Shown: piece after piece, positions 22,715 through 29,318 of the stretch | How positions within the stretch are numbered: position 1 is the stretch's first letter | How the letters are laid out: every line of letters begins with the position of its first letter | NCBI GenBank assembly: GCA_963728985.1 | Contig: CAVSME010000003.1 | Span: 434,001 to 498,000 of the forward strand | From: DASXAI01 sp963728985 | GTDB taxonomy: Bacteria > Actinomycetota > Acidimicrobiia > Acidimicrobiales > Ilumatobacteraceae | DNA: 64,000 nt | Reading direction: 5' to 3' | The notes under the pieces: model-generated | What the model saw: only the letters and a program-made list of their open reading frames with translations | The model's database searches: none | Told to the model about the DNA's origin: nothing | Position numbers and translations under genes: made by a program

Positions 22715-24150
22715 TGGGTCGCGTCCCGTCGGGCGCGCAGGAGCGCGTTCACCGCCTTGCCGTCGGCCTTGCCCTTCGTGGCCTTCATCACCGGCCCGAC
22801 GAACGCGCCCGCCACCTTGTCGTCGCCGCCCAGGAACTTCTCCCACGCCACCGGATCGGCGGCGATGGCGGCGTCGACGGCGGCCTCCAGCGCGCCCGTG
22901 TCCATGGCCTCGAAGCCCTTCGCCGCGGCGATCGCCGCCGGGTCGGCGTCGCCGCCGGCAGCGACGATCTCGGCCAGCACCGCCTTGGCTTGCGTGGCCG
23001 TCAGCTTGCCCTCCACCTCCATGCGGGTGAGGGCGGCCAGAGGCGCCGGCCGGATGGCGTCGCCGGGCAGGTCGTGCTCGATGTGGACGAGGACGCGGCC
23101 CGGGTCGCCGCCGGCGGCCACCGCCTTGATCGCCAGGTGGTCGAGAGCGCGCTCCACCGCGCTCACCACGGCAGGATCGTCGACCGGTCGGCCAGTGGCG
23201 GCCGCCAGGTTGCTCCGACGCGCGGCCGGCAACGCGGGCAGCGCGGCGCGCGCCGCCGCCAACCACTCGCTCGTGGGCGCCAACGGCACGAGGTCGGGCT
23301 CGGGGAAGTAGCGGTAGTCGTCGGCGTCTTCCTTGGTGCGCAACGTGTGCGTGCGCCCGTCACCCTCGTCCCAGTGCCTCGTCTCCTGGCGCACGCGCTC
23401 GCCCGCTTCCAGTAGCTCGATCTGCCGCCGCGCTTCGTACTCGATGGCGCGGCCCAGCGATCGGACCGAGTTGAGGTTCTTGATCTCACAACGAGTTCCG
23501 AAGCTGGTGTCACCGGCCCGCCGCACCGACACGTTCGCGTCGACGCGCATGGAACCCTCTTCCATCTTGGCGTCGGACACGCCGGTGGCCACGAGGATGG
23601 CGCGCAGCTCACCCACGTAGTCACGGGCCTGGTCGACGGTGCGGATGTCCGGCTCGGACACGATCTCGAGCAGTGGCACGCCGGCGCGGTTGTAGTCCAC
23701 GAGGCTGTACTCGCTGCCGTGGATGCGCCCACCGGCGTCGCCCCCGAGGTGCGTCGACTTGCCGGTGTCCTCTTCGATGTGGGCGCGGGTGATGCCGACG
23801 CGGTGGCCCGAGGGCAGCTCGAGGTGGCCGCCGACGTTGATCGGCTGGTCGTACTGGCTGACCTGGTAGTCCTTCGGCATGTCCGGGTAGAAGTAGTTCT
23901 TCCGGTGGAAGATGGACGGCCGCACGTCGCAGTGCACCGCCTCGCCCAACCGGATGGCCAGGTCCACGACCTGGCGGTTGAGCACGGGCAGGCTGCCGGG
24001 CAGGCCGAGGCACACCGGGCACACGTTGGTGTTGGGCTCGTCGCCGAAGTGGTTGGGGCAGGAGCAGAAGATCTTCGTCTCGGTGGCGAGCTCGGTGTGG
24101 ACCTCGAGGCCCACGACCAACTCCCAGCCCTCGACCAGCACATCGGTCAT
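22711..24150 (-). CDS. gatB: Aspartyl/glutamyl-tRNA amidotransferase subunit B
   Basis: 479 residues. Kinase/transamidase subunit of GatCAB, which converts Glu-tRNA(Gln) and Asp-tRNA(Asn) to the amides. Characteristic are ELVVGLEVHTELATETKIFCSC, CPVCLGLPGSLPVLN, YFYPDMPKDYQVSQYDQPI, RAHIEEDTGKSTH, and LVDYNRAGVPLLEIVSEPD; the CSC/CPVC pairs form the zinc site. The C-terminal YqeY-like tail ends in KAVNALLRARRDATH. ATG 24150 overlaps the gatA stop by ATGA; its own stop overlaps the kinase start. Confidence 0.97.
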   Translation of the reverse strand: MTDVLVEGWELVVGLEVHTELATETKIFCSCPNHFGDEPNTNVCPVCLGLPGSLPVLNRQVVDLAIRLGEAVHCDVRPSIFHRKNYFYPDMPKDYQVSQYDQPINVGGHLELPSGHRVGITRAHIEEDTGKSTHLGGDAGGRIHGSEYSLVDYNRAGVPLLEIVSEPDIRTVDQARDYVGELRAILVATGVSDAKMEEGSMRVDANVSVRRAGDTSFGTRCEIKNLNSVRSLGRAIEYEARRQIELLEAGERVRQETRHWDEGDGRTHTLRTKEDADDYRYFPEPDLVPLAPTSEWLAAARAALPALPAARRSNLAAATGRPVDDPAVVSAVERALDHLAIKAVAAGGDPGRVLVHIEHDLPGDAIRPAPLAALTRMEVEGKLTATQAKAVLAEIVAAGGDADPAAIAAAKGFEAMDTGALEAAVDAAIAADPVAWEKFLGGDDKVAGAFVGPVMKATKGKADGKAVNALLRARRDATH

Positions 24151-25562
24151 CGGACCGCCTCCTCCAGCACACGCGCTCCTCGGAACATGCGGGCCTCCTC
24201 GAGCGGTGGCGCCAGCAGCTGCACCCCGACGGGCAGGCCCTCGGCACCGACGCCGAACGGCACGCTGATGGCCGGGTGACCGGCCAGCGGCGACGGGATC
24301 GTGCACACGTCGTTCATGTACATGGCGAACGGGTCGTTCACCTTGGCGCCCAGCGGGAACGCAACCGAGGGCGTGGTGGGCGCCAGCAAGAGGTCGTACT
24401 GGGTGTAGGCCCGCTCGAAGTCCTCGGCGATCAGCCGGCGCACCTTCAACGCCTTGCCGTAGTACGCGTCGTAGTAGCCCGCCGAGAGGGCGTAGGTCCC
24501 CAGCATGATCCGGCGCTTCACCTCGTCGCCGAAGCCGGCGGCACGGGTGGCCGCGTTCATGCGCGCCGTGTCGGGGGCGTCAACGCGCAGGCCGTAGCGC
24601 ACACCGTCGTAGCGGGCCAGGTTGCTCGACGCCTCGGCGGGGGCGATGAGGTAGTACGCCGTGAGCCCGTAGACGACGGCCGGGACGGAGACCTCGTCGA
24701 CCTTCGCGCCGGCCGCCGTGAGCGCGTCGGCGGCAGCATCGACCCGGGCGAGGACATCGGGCTCGATGCCCGGGCGCATCTCGCTGATGATCCCGATGCG
24801 GAGCCCGTCGACCCCGTCGTTCAGCGTGGGGACGACGGGGCGCACCGCGCCGGGGATGGACGTGGAGTCGAGCGGGTCGTGGCCGGCGATCACCTCGTAG
24901 AGGGTGGCGGCGTCGGCCACGGTGGCCGCCAGTGGACCGATCTGATCGAGGCTCGACGCAAAGGCCACCAGGCCGTAGCGGCTGACCGCGCCGTAGGTGG
25001 GCTTCATGCCGACCACCCCGCAGAGCCCGGCCGGCTGGCGGATCGATCCGCCAGTGTCGGAGCCGAGGGCCAGCGGGCTGAACTCGGCGGCCACGGCGGC
25101 GGCGCTGCCACCCGACGAGCCGCCCGGCACTCGCGTCGGATCGTGCGGGTTGCGCGTGGGCCCGAACGCCGAGTTCTCCGTCGAGGAGCCCATGGCGAAC
25201 TCGTCGAGGTTGGTCTTGCCGATCACGACGGCGCCGGCCGCCACCACCCGGTCCACCACCGTTGCGGTGTACGGGGGCCGCCAGCCTTCGAGGATGCGGG
25301 AGGAGCACGTCGTGGGGATGCCGCGCGTGCACAGGTTGTCCTTGAGAGCGATGGGCACGCCGGCCAGTGGCCCGGGATCCTCGCCGGCGGCGACCTGATC
25401 GTCGACGACGCGGGCGCTGGCGCGGGCGTCGTCGGCGAGCACGAGGTTGAAGGCGTGCAGCTCCCCATCGCGCGCCGCGATGCGGGCGAGGTGCTCCTCC
25501 ACGACGTCGGCCGCCGACCGCTGCCCGCTGCGGACGGCAGCGGCGATCTCCAGCGCGGTCAT
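24147..25562 (-). CDS. gatA: Aspartyl/glutamyl-tRNA amidotransferase subunit A
   Basis: 471 residues. Amidase subunit that releases ammonia from glutamine. The Ser-cisSer-Lys triad is visible: Lys in GVPIALKDNLCTRG (about residue 77), Ser in PGGSSGGSAAAVAAE (about 152) and the nucleophile Ser in GSDTGGSIRQPAGLCG (about 176). ATG 25562 overlaps the stop of a mini-ORF filling the gap to gatC. The frame is open upstream through a dispersed repeat, but the amidase N-terminus (MTALEIAAAVRSG) fixes the start. Confidence 0.97.
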   Translation of the reverse strand: MTALEIAAAVRSGQRSAADVVEEHLARIAARDGELHAFNLVLADDARASARVVDDQVAAGEDPGPLAGVPIALKDNLCTRGIPTTCSSRILEGWRPPYTATVVDRVVAAGAVVIGKTNLDEFAMGSSTENSAFGPTRNPHDPTRVPGGSSGGSAAAVAAEFSPLALGSDTGGSIRQPAGLCGVVGMKPTYGAVSRYGLVAFASSLDQIGPLAATVADAATLYEVIAGHDPLDSTSIPGAVRPVVPTLNDGVDGLRIGIISEMRPGIEPDVLARVDAAADALTAAGAKVDEVSVPAVVYGLTAYYLIAPAEASSNLARYDGVRYGLRVDAPDTARMNAATRAAGFGDEVKRRIMLGTYALSAGYYDAYYGKALKVRRLIAEDFERAYTQYDLLLAPTTPSVAFPLGAKVNDPFAMYMNDVCTIPSPLAGHPAISVPFGVGAEGLPVGVQLLAPPLEEARMFRGARVLEEAVR

Positions 25563-25654
25563 GCCCCTGCTCCCGGGATCGCAGAACCGCCGAGGGAAGC
25601 GCCAGCGACGAGGCGGAGCCGAGCGGAGGCGAAGACGAGCGAGGCCATGGTCAT
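25559..25654 (-). CDS. Intercistronic mini-ORF coupling gatC to gatA (31 codons)
   Basis: ATG 25654 overlaps the gatC stop (ATGA) and its TGA overlaps the gatA start (ATGA). The product shares the core SARLRL-AGASLGGS with the mini-ORF between ilvB and ilvN. Evidence that it is translated is only positional. The double overlap would make it a translational bridge. Confidence 0.4.
   Translation of the reverse strand: MTMASLVFASARLRLVAGASLGGSAIPGAGA
25587..25648 (-). repeat. Dispersed intercistronic repeat, copy in gatC-gatA gap
   Basis: 62 bp, matching 10631-10701 apart from a few substitutions and a 9-base gap. Both copies lie in the same orientation relative to transcription. Confidence 0.85.
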
Positions 25655-25953
25655 GGCGCTTCTCCGAGGATGGGCGGGACACGGAACCGGCCGTCCTGGG
25701 CCGCCGGGGCCTGGGCGAGGACCTCGTCGCGGTCGAGGCAGTCGCCCACAATGTCCTCGCGCAGCACGTTGGCCAGCGGGTACGGCTGCGTCATGGGCTG
25801 GACGCCATCGAGCGAGAGGGCGTCGATGTCGGCGAAGTGGTCGAGGACGCCGGCGAGCTGGCCGGTGTAGCGCTCCAGCTCGTCGGCGGTGAGGGCGAGG
25901 CGGGCGAGCACCGCTACATGGGCAGCGTCGTCAGCCGAGATCCGGTCGGGCAC
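25651..25953 (-). CDS. gatC: Aspartyl/glutamyl-tRNA amidotransferase subunit C
   Basis: 100 residues. Small subunit that wraps around GatA and stabilises GatCAB. It has the usual ISADDAAHVAVLARLALTADELE N-terminus (key residues V, A, LARL), the middle LAGVLDHFADIDAL and the C-terminal LREDIVGDCLDRDEVLAQAP with the final DGRFRVPPIL. GTG 25953 is preceded by TAGCAT at eight bases, so the operon gatC - mini-ORF - gatA - gatB - kinase probably begins with a leaderless transcript here. Confidence 0.96.
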   Translation of the reverse strand: MPDRISADDAAHVAVLARLALTADELERYTGQLAGVLDHFADIDALSLDGVQPMTQPYPLANVLREDIVGDCLDRDEVLAQAPAAQDGRFRVPPILGEAP

Positions 25954-25961
25954 GCCGGCCC

Positions 25962-25967
25962 ATGCTA
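25962..25967 (-). promoter_or_regulatory. -10 box TAGCAT of the gat operon, made partly from the lgt stop
   Basis: TAGCAT lies 8 bases before GTG 25953. Its first three bases are the TAG stop codon of lgt (25965-25967), so promoter and upstream stop share bases. Confidence 0.5.
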
Positions 25968-26915
25968 GGAGGGCGGGGCCGGATCCGGAGACGAGTTGTC
26001 GGGCGGTTCCTCGCGCCCCTCGGGCACCACGACGCTCTCGGGCTCGTCGACCGGCGCGTCGCCGTCGGCATCCGGCTCGGTCTCGGCCGCGGGCTCGGGC
26101 GCCGGCGGTTCATCGCCTCGGTGGCGCCACGCGTCGACCGCGAGGAAGCCGGCGGTGCCGAGGAACATCAGCGCCGACACCCACTCGTTCACCCGCAGGC
26201 CGAGGATCTTGTTGGCGGTGTCGATGCGCATGCGCTCGATGAAGAAGCGGGCGAGCGTGTACCCCGCCACGTAGAGCACGAACAGGCGCCCGGGGCGCAG
26301 GCGGTGGCGGCGATCGATCAGGAGCAGCACACCGCACAGCGCGAGGTTCCACAGGGATTCGTAGAGGAAGGTCGGCTGGAACGTGGCGTACTGCGTGTAG
26401 CCGTCGGGCCGGTTCTGGATGTCGATCTCCAGGCCCCAGGGCAGGGTGGTGGGCCGGCCGAACAGCTCCTGGTTCCAGTAGTTGCCCCAGCGGCCGACGG
26501 CTTGCGCCAGCGCCAGGGCGGGGGCCACCGCGTCGAGCAGGGGCAGCAGCGGGATGCCCCGGCGGTGCGCCACCCACAGGCCGACGGCGACGCCGAGGCC
26601 GATGCCGCCCCAGATGCCGAGGCCGCCTTCCCAGATGTAGACGACGCGGTACCACTGCCCCTCGAACAGCTGGGGGTCGGTGATGACGTGGTAGATGCGC
26701 GCGCCGATGATGCCGGCGGGCACCGCCCACAGCGCGATGGCCGAGGCGTCCTCGCTCTTCCCGATCCCCCGCTCGGCGATCCGCTTGCCGGTCAGCCACA
26801 CCGCGGCGATGACACCGAGGGCGATCATGAGCCCGTAGGCCCGGAGTTGGAACGGCCCGATGTGGATGGCCCCCGAGTCGGGGCTCGGGATGGAGGCCAG
26901 CAGGGCCGGGATCAC
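25965..26915 (-). CDS. lgt: Prolipoprotein diacylglyceryl transferase
   Basis: 316 residues. Seven-helix inner-membrane enzyme that attaches diacylglycerol from phosphatidylglycerol to the lipobox cysteine of prelipoproteins. Visible are IGPFQLRAYGLMIALGVIAA, GIIGARIYHVI (conserved R, H-x), EGGLGIWGGIGLG, the Lgt signature AQAVGRWGNYWNQELFGRPT, and QPTFLYESLWNL followed by GYTLARFFIERMRID. The C-terminal 60 residues are an acidic Pro/Glu-rich tail typical of actinobacterial forms. GTG 26915 with TAGCGT seven bases upstream. It would serve lipoproteins such as the M14 peptidase at 37847. Confidence 0.96.
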   Translation of the reverse strand: MIPALLASIPSPDSGAIHIGPFQLRAYGLMIALGVIAAVWLTGKRIAERGIGKSEDASAIALWAVPAGIIGARIYHVITDPQLFEGQWYRVVYIWEGGLGIWGGIGLGVAVGLWVAHRRGIPLLPLLDAVAPALALAQAVGRWGNYWNQELFGRPTTLPWGLEIDIQNRPDGYTQYATFQPTFLYESLWNLALCGVLLLIDRRHRLRPGRLFVLYVAGYTLARFFIERMRIDTANKILGLRVNEWVSALMFLGTAGFLAVDAWRHRGDEPPAPEPAAETEPDADGDAPVDEPESVVVPEGREEPPDNSSPDPAPPS

Positions 26916-26922
26916 CGACGGG

Positions 26923-26928
26923 ACGCTA
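26923..26928 (-). promoter_or_regulatory. -10 box TAGCGT for lgt
   Basis: TAGCGT lies 7 bases before GTG 26915. It sits in the 10-bp gap after the esterase gene and reaches into the end of that gene. Confidence 0.5.
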
Positions 26929-27684
26929 GTGGCCGGATGCCGTCACCTTTTGGGCAAAGGCCACCGCTTCCTGGCAGACGAGCTCGCCGTCGTAGTCGAG
27001 GGTGGCCACGTGGTAGCTGCGCTCGAGGGCGATCCGCTCGACCGGTCCGGCCACGGCGCCGGCCAGGTGATCGGAGCTGGCCGGCTCCACGACGTGGTCG
27101 TTGGGCGAGGTCATGATCAGGACCGGGCAGCTGATCCGGCCGAGCTCGCCCTGGAGCGCGGCCAGCCCGTCCATCAGCGACAGCAGCGGCACGAGCGGCG
27201 CCGATTCGTAGGCGCTCTCGGTGACGTCAGGGTCGGCGATGTCGGCGCCGATGCCGGGGATGCGGTCCTCGCCCTCGGCCACCATGCCCCGCACCATGTC
27301 GAGCACCTCGTCGGGCTGGGGCCGGGTGGCGGCGTTGATGCAGACGATGCCGGCGATCTCCGGATGGCGGGTGGCGAGCCAGATCGTGAGCGAGCCCCCC
27401 ATCGACAACCCCGCCACCACGACCTGGTCACACCGGGCGGCGAGGCGCTGGTAGGCCTCCTCGGCCGCCGCCGTCCAGTCGCCCCAGCCGGTGGCGATCA
27501 TGTCGTCCACCGTGGTGCCGTGACCGGGGAGGCGGGGCAGTTCCACGGCGAAGCCGGCGGCGGCGAAGGCCTCGGCCACCGGGCGCATGGACGTGGGGTT
27601 GCCGGTGAAGCCGTGTATGCACAGCGCCCCCAGCGGCCCGCCCTCGACCGACCAGGGCGCCGCCCCCTCCATCAGTTCCGTCAT
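26926..27684 (-). CDS. Alpha/beta-hydrolase, carboxylesterase/monoacylglycerol lipase type
   Basis: 252 residues. Soluble serine hydrolase. The oxyanion segment CIHGFTGNPTSM is near residue 22, PRLPGHGTTVDDM near 50, the nucleophile elbow VVAGLSMGGSL near 92, the acid in MTSPNDHVVEPASS near 195 and the histidine in ERSYHVATLDYDG near 225. This set matches the Est30/thermostable monoacylglycerol lipase family, which acts on short or medium esters. It has a true Shine-Dalgarno, GGAGG, seven bases before ATG 27684. A palindromic repeat separates it from the ferredoxin gene upstream. Confidence 0.9.
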   Translation of the reverse strand: MTELMEGAAPWSVEGGPLGALCIHGFTGNPTSMRPVAEAFAAAGFAVELPRLPGHGTTVDDMIATGWGDWTAAAEEAYQRLAARCDQVVVAGLSMGGSLTIWLATRHPEIAGIVCINAATRPQPDEVLDMVRGMVAEGEDRIPGIGADIADPDVTESAYESAPLVPLLSLMDGLAALQGELGRISCPVLIMTSPNDHVVEPASSDHLAGAVAGPVERIALERSYHVATLDYDGELVCQEAVAFAQKVTASGH

Positions 27685-27724
27685 CTCGTTGCCTCCAGGT
27701 GGCTGCGTCGTCGTGGTCCAAAAC

Positions 27725-27780
27725 CGCGCAGCCTGAACACTTGGTACCGCCCCAGCGGTACGAAACGCTCAGGCTGCGCG
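27725..27780. repeat. Dispersed palindromic repeat type 1, copy A (56 bp)
   Basis: Two 26-base arms (outer 12 bases CGCGCAGCCTGA exactly inverted, inner GTACCGC/GCGGTAC exact) around a four-base loop. A 56-bp copy of identical length is at 48569-48624. It would form a strong hairpin in RNA. Confidence 0.9.
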
Positions 27781-27821
27781 AAAGGGGGCGGGGTCGGCGC
27801 GTCGGAAGTTCGCGCGCTTGC

Positions 27822-28145
27822 TCACCGGTAGGGGTCGTTGTCGGAGAGCGGTTCCACCCACCACTCCTCGGGGTAGCCCGCCGACTCCCAGTCGGGGAAC
27901 GGGTAGATGCAGTTGACCGGGCAGGCGGGCAGGCACTTGTCGCAGCCCGAGCACAGCTCCGGGATGATCACCACGTCCGGGCCGTGGTTGAAGATGGCCC
28001 CGAACTGCGGGGGGCAGGCGCGCAGGCAGGCGTCGCAGTTGATGCACTCCGCCATCTCGATGCGCAGCGGATCGTTCTTCCACTTCTGGTTGCGCTGGCG
28101 CTGCCCGACCCGCTCGAGCCGGGCGGCGCTGGTGGCCGACGCCAT
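27822..28145 (-). CDS. 2[4Fe-4S]-type ferredoxin
   Basis: 107 residues. Small electron carrier with two cluster motifs, CINCDACLRACP and CSGCDKCLPACP, spaced as in bacterial-type 4Fe-4S ferredoxins, plus an N-terminal RNQKWKNDPLRIEMAE extension and a C-terminal tail rich in Trp and acidic residues (FPDWESAGYPEEWW). ATG 28145 is preferred over the internal ATG because the extension contains conserved-looking residues and GATGCT lies six bases upstream as a possible -10. The gene is divergent from a TetR regulator; the shared spacer has a perfect operator-like palindrome, so TetR probably controls it. Confidence 0.9.
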   Translation of the reverse strand: MASATSAARLERVGQRQRNQKWKNDPLRIEMAECINCDACLRACPPQFGAIFNHGPDVVIIPELCSGCDKCLPACPVNCIYPFPDWESAGYPEEWWVEPLSDNDPYR

Positions 28146-28165
28146 CGGTGCAGCATCGCCGTGGA

Positions 28166-28181
28166 TTGACCCTTGGGTCAA
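28166..28181. promoter_or_regulatory. Operator-like palindrome between ferredoxin and tetR genes
   Basis: TTGACCC-TT-GGGTCAA, 7-bp arms with a two-base centre, midway between the divergent starts (28145 and 28203). A likely binding site for the adjacent TetR protein. Confidence 0.65.
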
Positions 28182-28202
28182 GGGCTGGTGGACTGGGCGG
28201 GG

Positions 28203-28808
28203 ATGGCAGACGGCACGCCGGGCCGGCGGCTCACCGACCAAGGCAAGGAGCGCAAGCAGCAGCTCGTCGACCAAGCGGCGATCCTGTTCGCCGAGCGCGG
28301 CTACAACGACACCCGGGTCGTCGACATCTGCGCCGGGGCGGGCGTGGCCAAAGGCCTGTTCTACTGGTACTTCGAGAACAAGGAAGCGCTGTTCGCCGAG
28401 CTGGTCCGGTCGATGCGCCTGCGCCTGCGCACCGCCCAGGCTGAAGCCATGGACCTGGACGTCCCGGCCATCGAGCGCATCCGCCTGGGCACGGAGGCGT
28501 CGGTGCGCTTCATAGCCCAGCACCGGGTCTTCTTCGCCCTGCTCGAGGTCGAGCAGCGTTCGAACAGCCTCGCTGCCGTCCTGCGCGAGGGCACCGAGAT
28601 CCACGCCGCCGACACCGCCCGCCTCGTGAAGGAAGCCCAAGCCGAGGGCGACATCGCCGAGGATCGCGACGCCCAGTTGCTCGCCCTGGGCGTCGTCGGC
28701 GCGGTGGCTCACTTCAGCCACTTCCACCGCAGCGGACGCATCGAGATGGGCGTCGACGAGCTGGCCCGCTTCGTGGGCCAATGGGTGACGGCCGCGCTCG
28801 GGCACTAG
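28203..28808 (+). CDS. TetR-family transcriptional regulator
   Basis: 201 residues. HTH segment QLVDQAAILFAERGYNDTRV then VDICAGAGVAKGLFYWYFENKEALF; FYWYFENKEALF is the typical end of the TetR DNA-binding domain. The ligand domain is all helical. ATG 28203 is used; a TTG at 28173 in frame lies in the middle of the operator palindrome and is rejected. Divergent from the ferredoxin gene, which is the most likely target together with its own gene. TetR proteins in this setting often sense acyl-CoA or sterol-like ligands; nothing here specifies one. Confidence 0.9.
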   Translation: MADGTPGRRLTDQGKERKQQLVDQAAILFAERGYNDTRVVDICAGAGVAKGLFYWYFENKEALFAELVRSMRLRLRTAQAEAMDLDVPAIERIRLGTEASVRFIAQHRVFFALLEVEQRSNSLAAVLREGTEIHAADTARLVKEAQAEGDIAEDRDAQLLALGVVGAVAHFSHFHRSGRIEMGVDELARFVGQWVTAALGH

Positions 28809-28819
28809 TTGGGGAGCGT

Positions 28820-29299
28820 TCAGCCCGGCGCGACCAGGAACCGGACCTCGAGCCTGACGGGCCCGGTCACGACGACCCGGTGCCGGACCGACGGCGGAAT
28901 CGCTTGCACCTCGCCGGTGACGAGCCGGCGCTCGATCGCCGGCACTGTCGCCATCTCGAAGCCGGCAGCGCCGTCGAGGACGGCGAGGACCGCCCACGTG
29001 CGGGCCGCCACCTGATGGTCGCGCCGCAGGGCTGCCGGCAGCGTCTCCTCATCGAAGGGTCCCGCAACGCGTACGACATGGAGACCGTCGGGCAGCTCCG
29101 CCCGATCGCAGAGCGGACACTCGACCAGTGCTCCGACGTGGTCGCGCCGGCCGGGCTCCGTCAGCACCCACGGTCTGTCCCAGAAGGGCGGCCGGTGCCG
29201 CACGTGCTGACCGTGCAGGCACGAGAGCTCTGCGACCCAGTCACCCACGTCGTCCTGATGAAAGCCCTCGATCGCCCGTCTCACGCCAACGCTGCCCAT
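28820..29299 (-). CDS. DUF3565-DUF1971 fusion protein
   Basis: 159 residues. The N-terminal half (about 1-70) is DUF3565: AIEGFHQDDVGDWVAELSCL, GQHVRHRPPFWDRPWVL, then CPLCD, a Cys/His arrangement that could bind metal. The C-terminal half is DUF1971, the domain related to the N-terminal part of tellurite-resistance TehB: LPDGLHVVRVAGPFDEETLP, HQVAARTWAVLAVLDG, IPPSVRHRV, a small cupin-like fold. Both domains are usually separate short proteins. Function is unknown; a redox or metalloid stress role is only a guess. It follows the DUF4015 gene by 19 bp on the same strand. Confidence 0.82.
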   Translation of the reverse strand: MGSVGVRRAIEGFHQDDVGDWVAELSCLHGQHVRHRPPFWDRPWVLTEPGRRDHVGALVECPLCDRAELPDGLHVVRVAGPFDEETLPAALRRDHQVAARTWAVLAVLDGAAGFEMATVPAIERRLVTGEVQAIPPSVRHRVVVTGPVRLEVRFLVAPG

Positions 29300-29318
29300 C
29301 CGGCCGGCCGACGACCGG

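Noticed and set aside
27725..27780. tRNA gene or simple intrinsic terminator
   Set aside because: The length suggested a folded RNA, but there is no cloverleaf or anticodon arm and no T-run, and an identical-length copy lies in a promoter region.
28173..28202. TTG 28173 as the TetR start
   Set aside because: It lies in the middle of the operator palindrome and adds residues without family similarity; ATG 28203 fits better.
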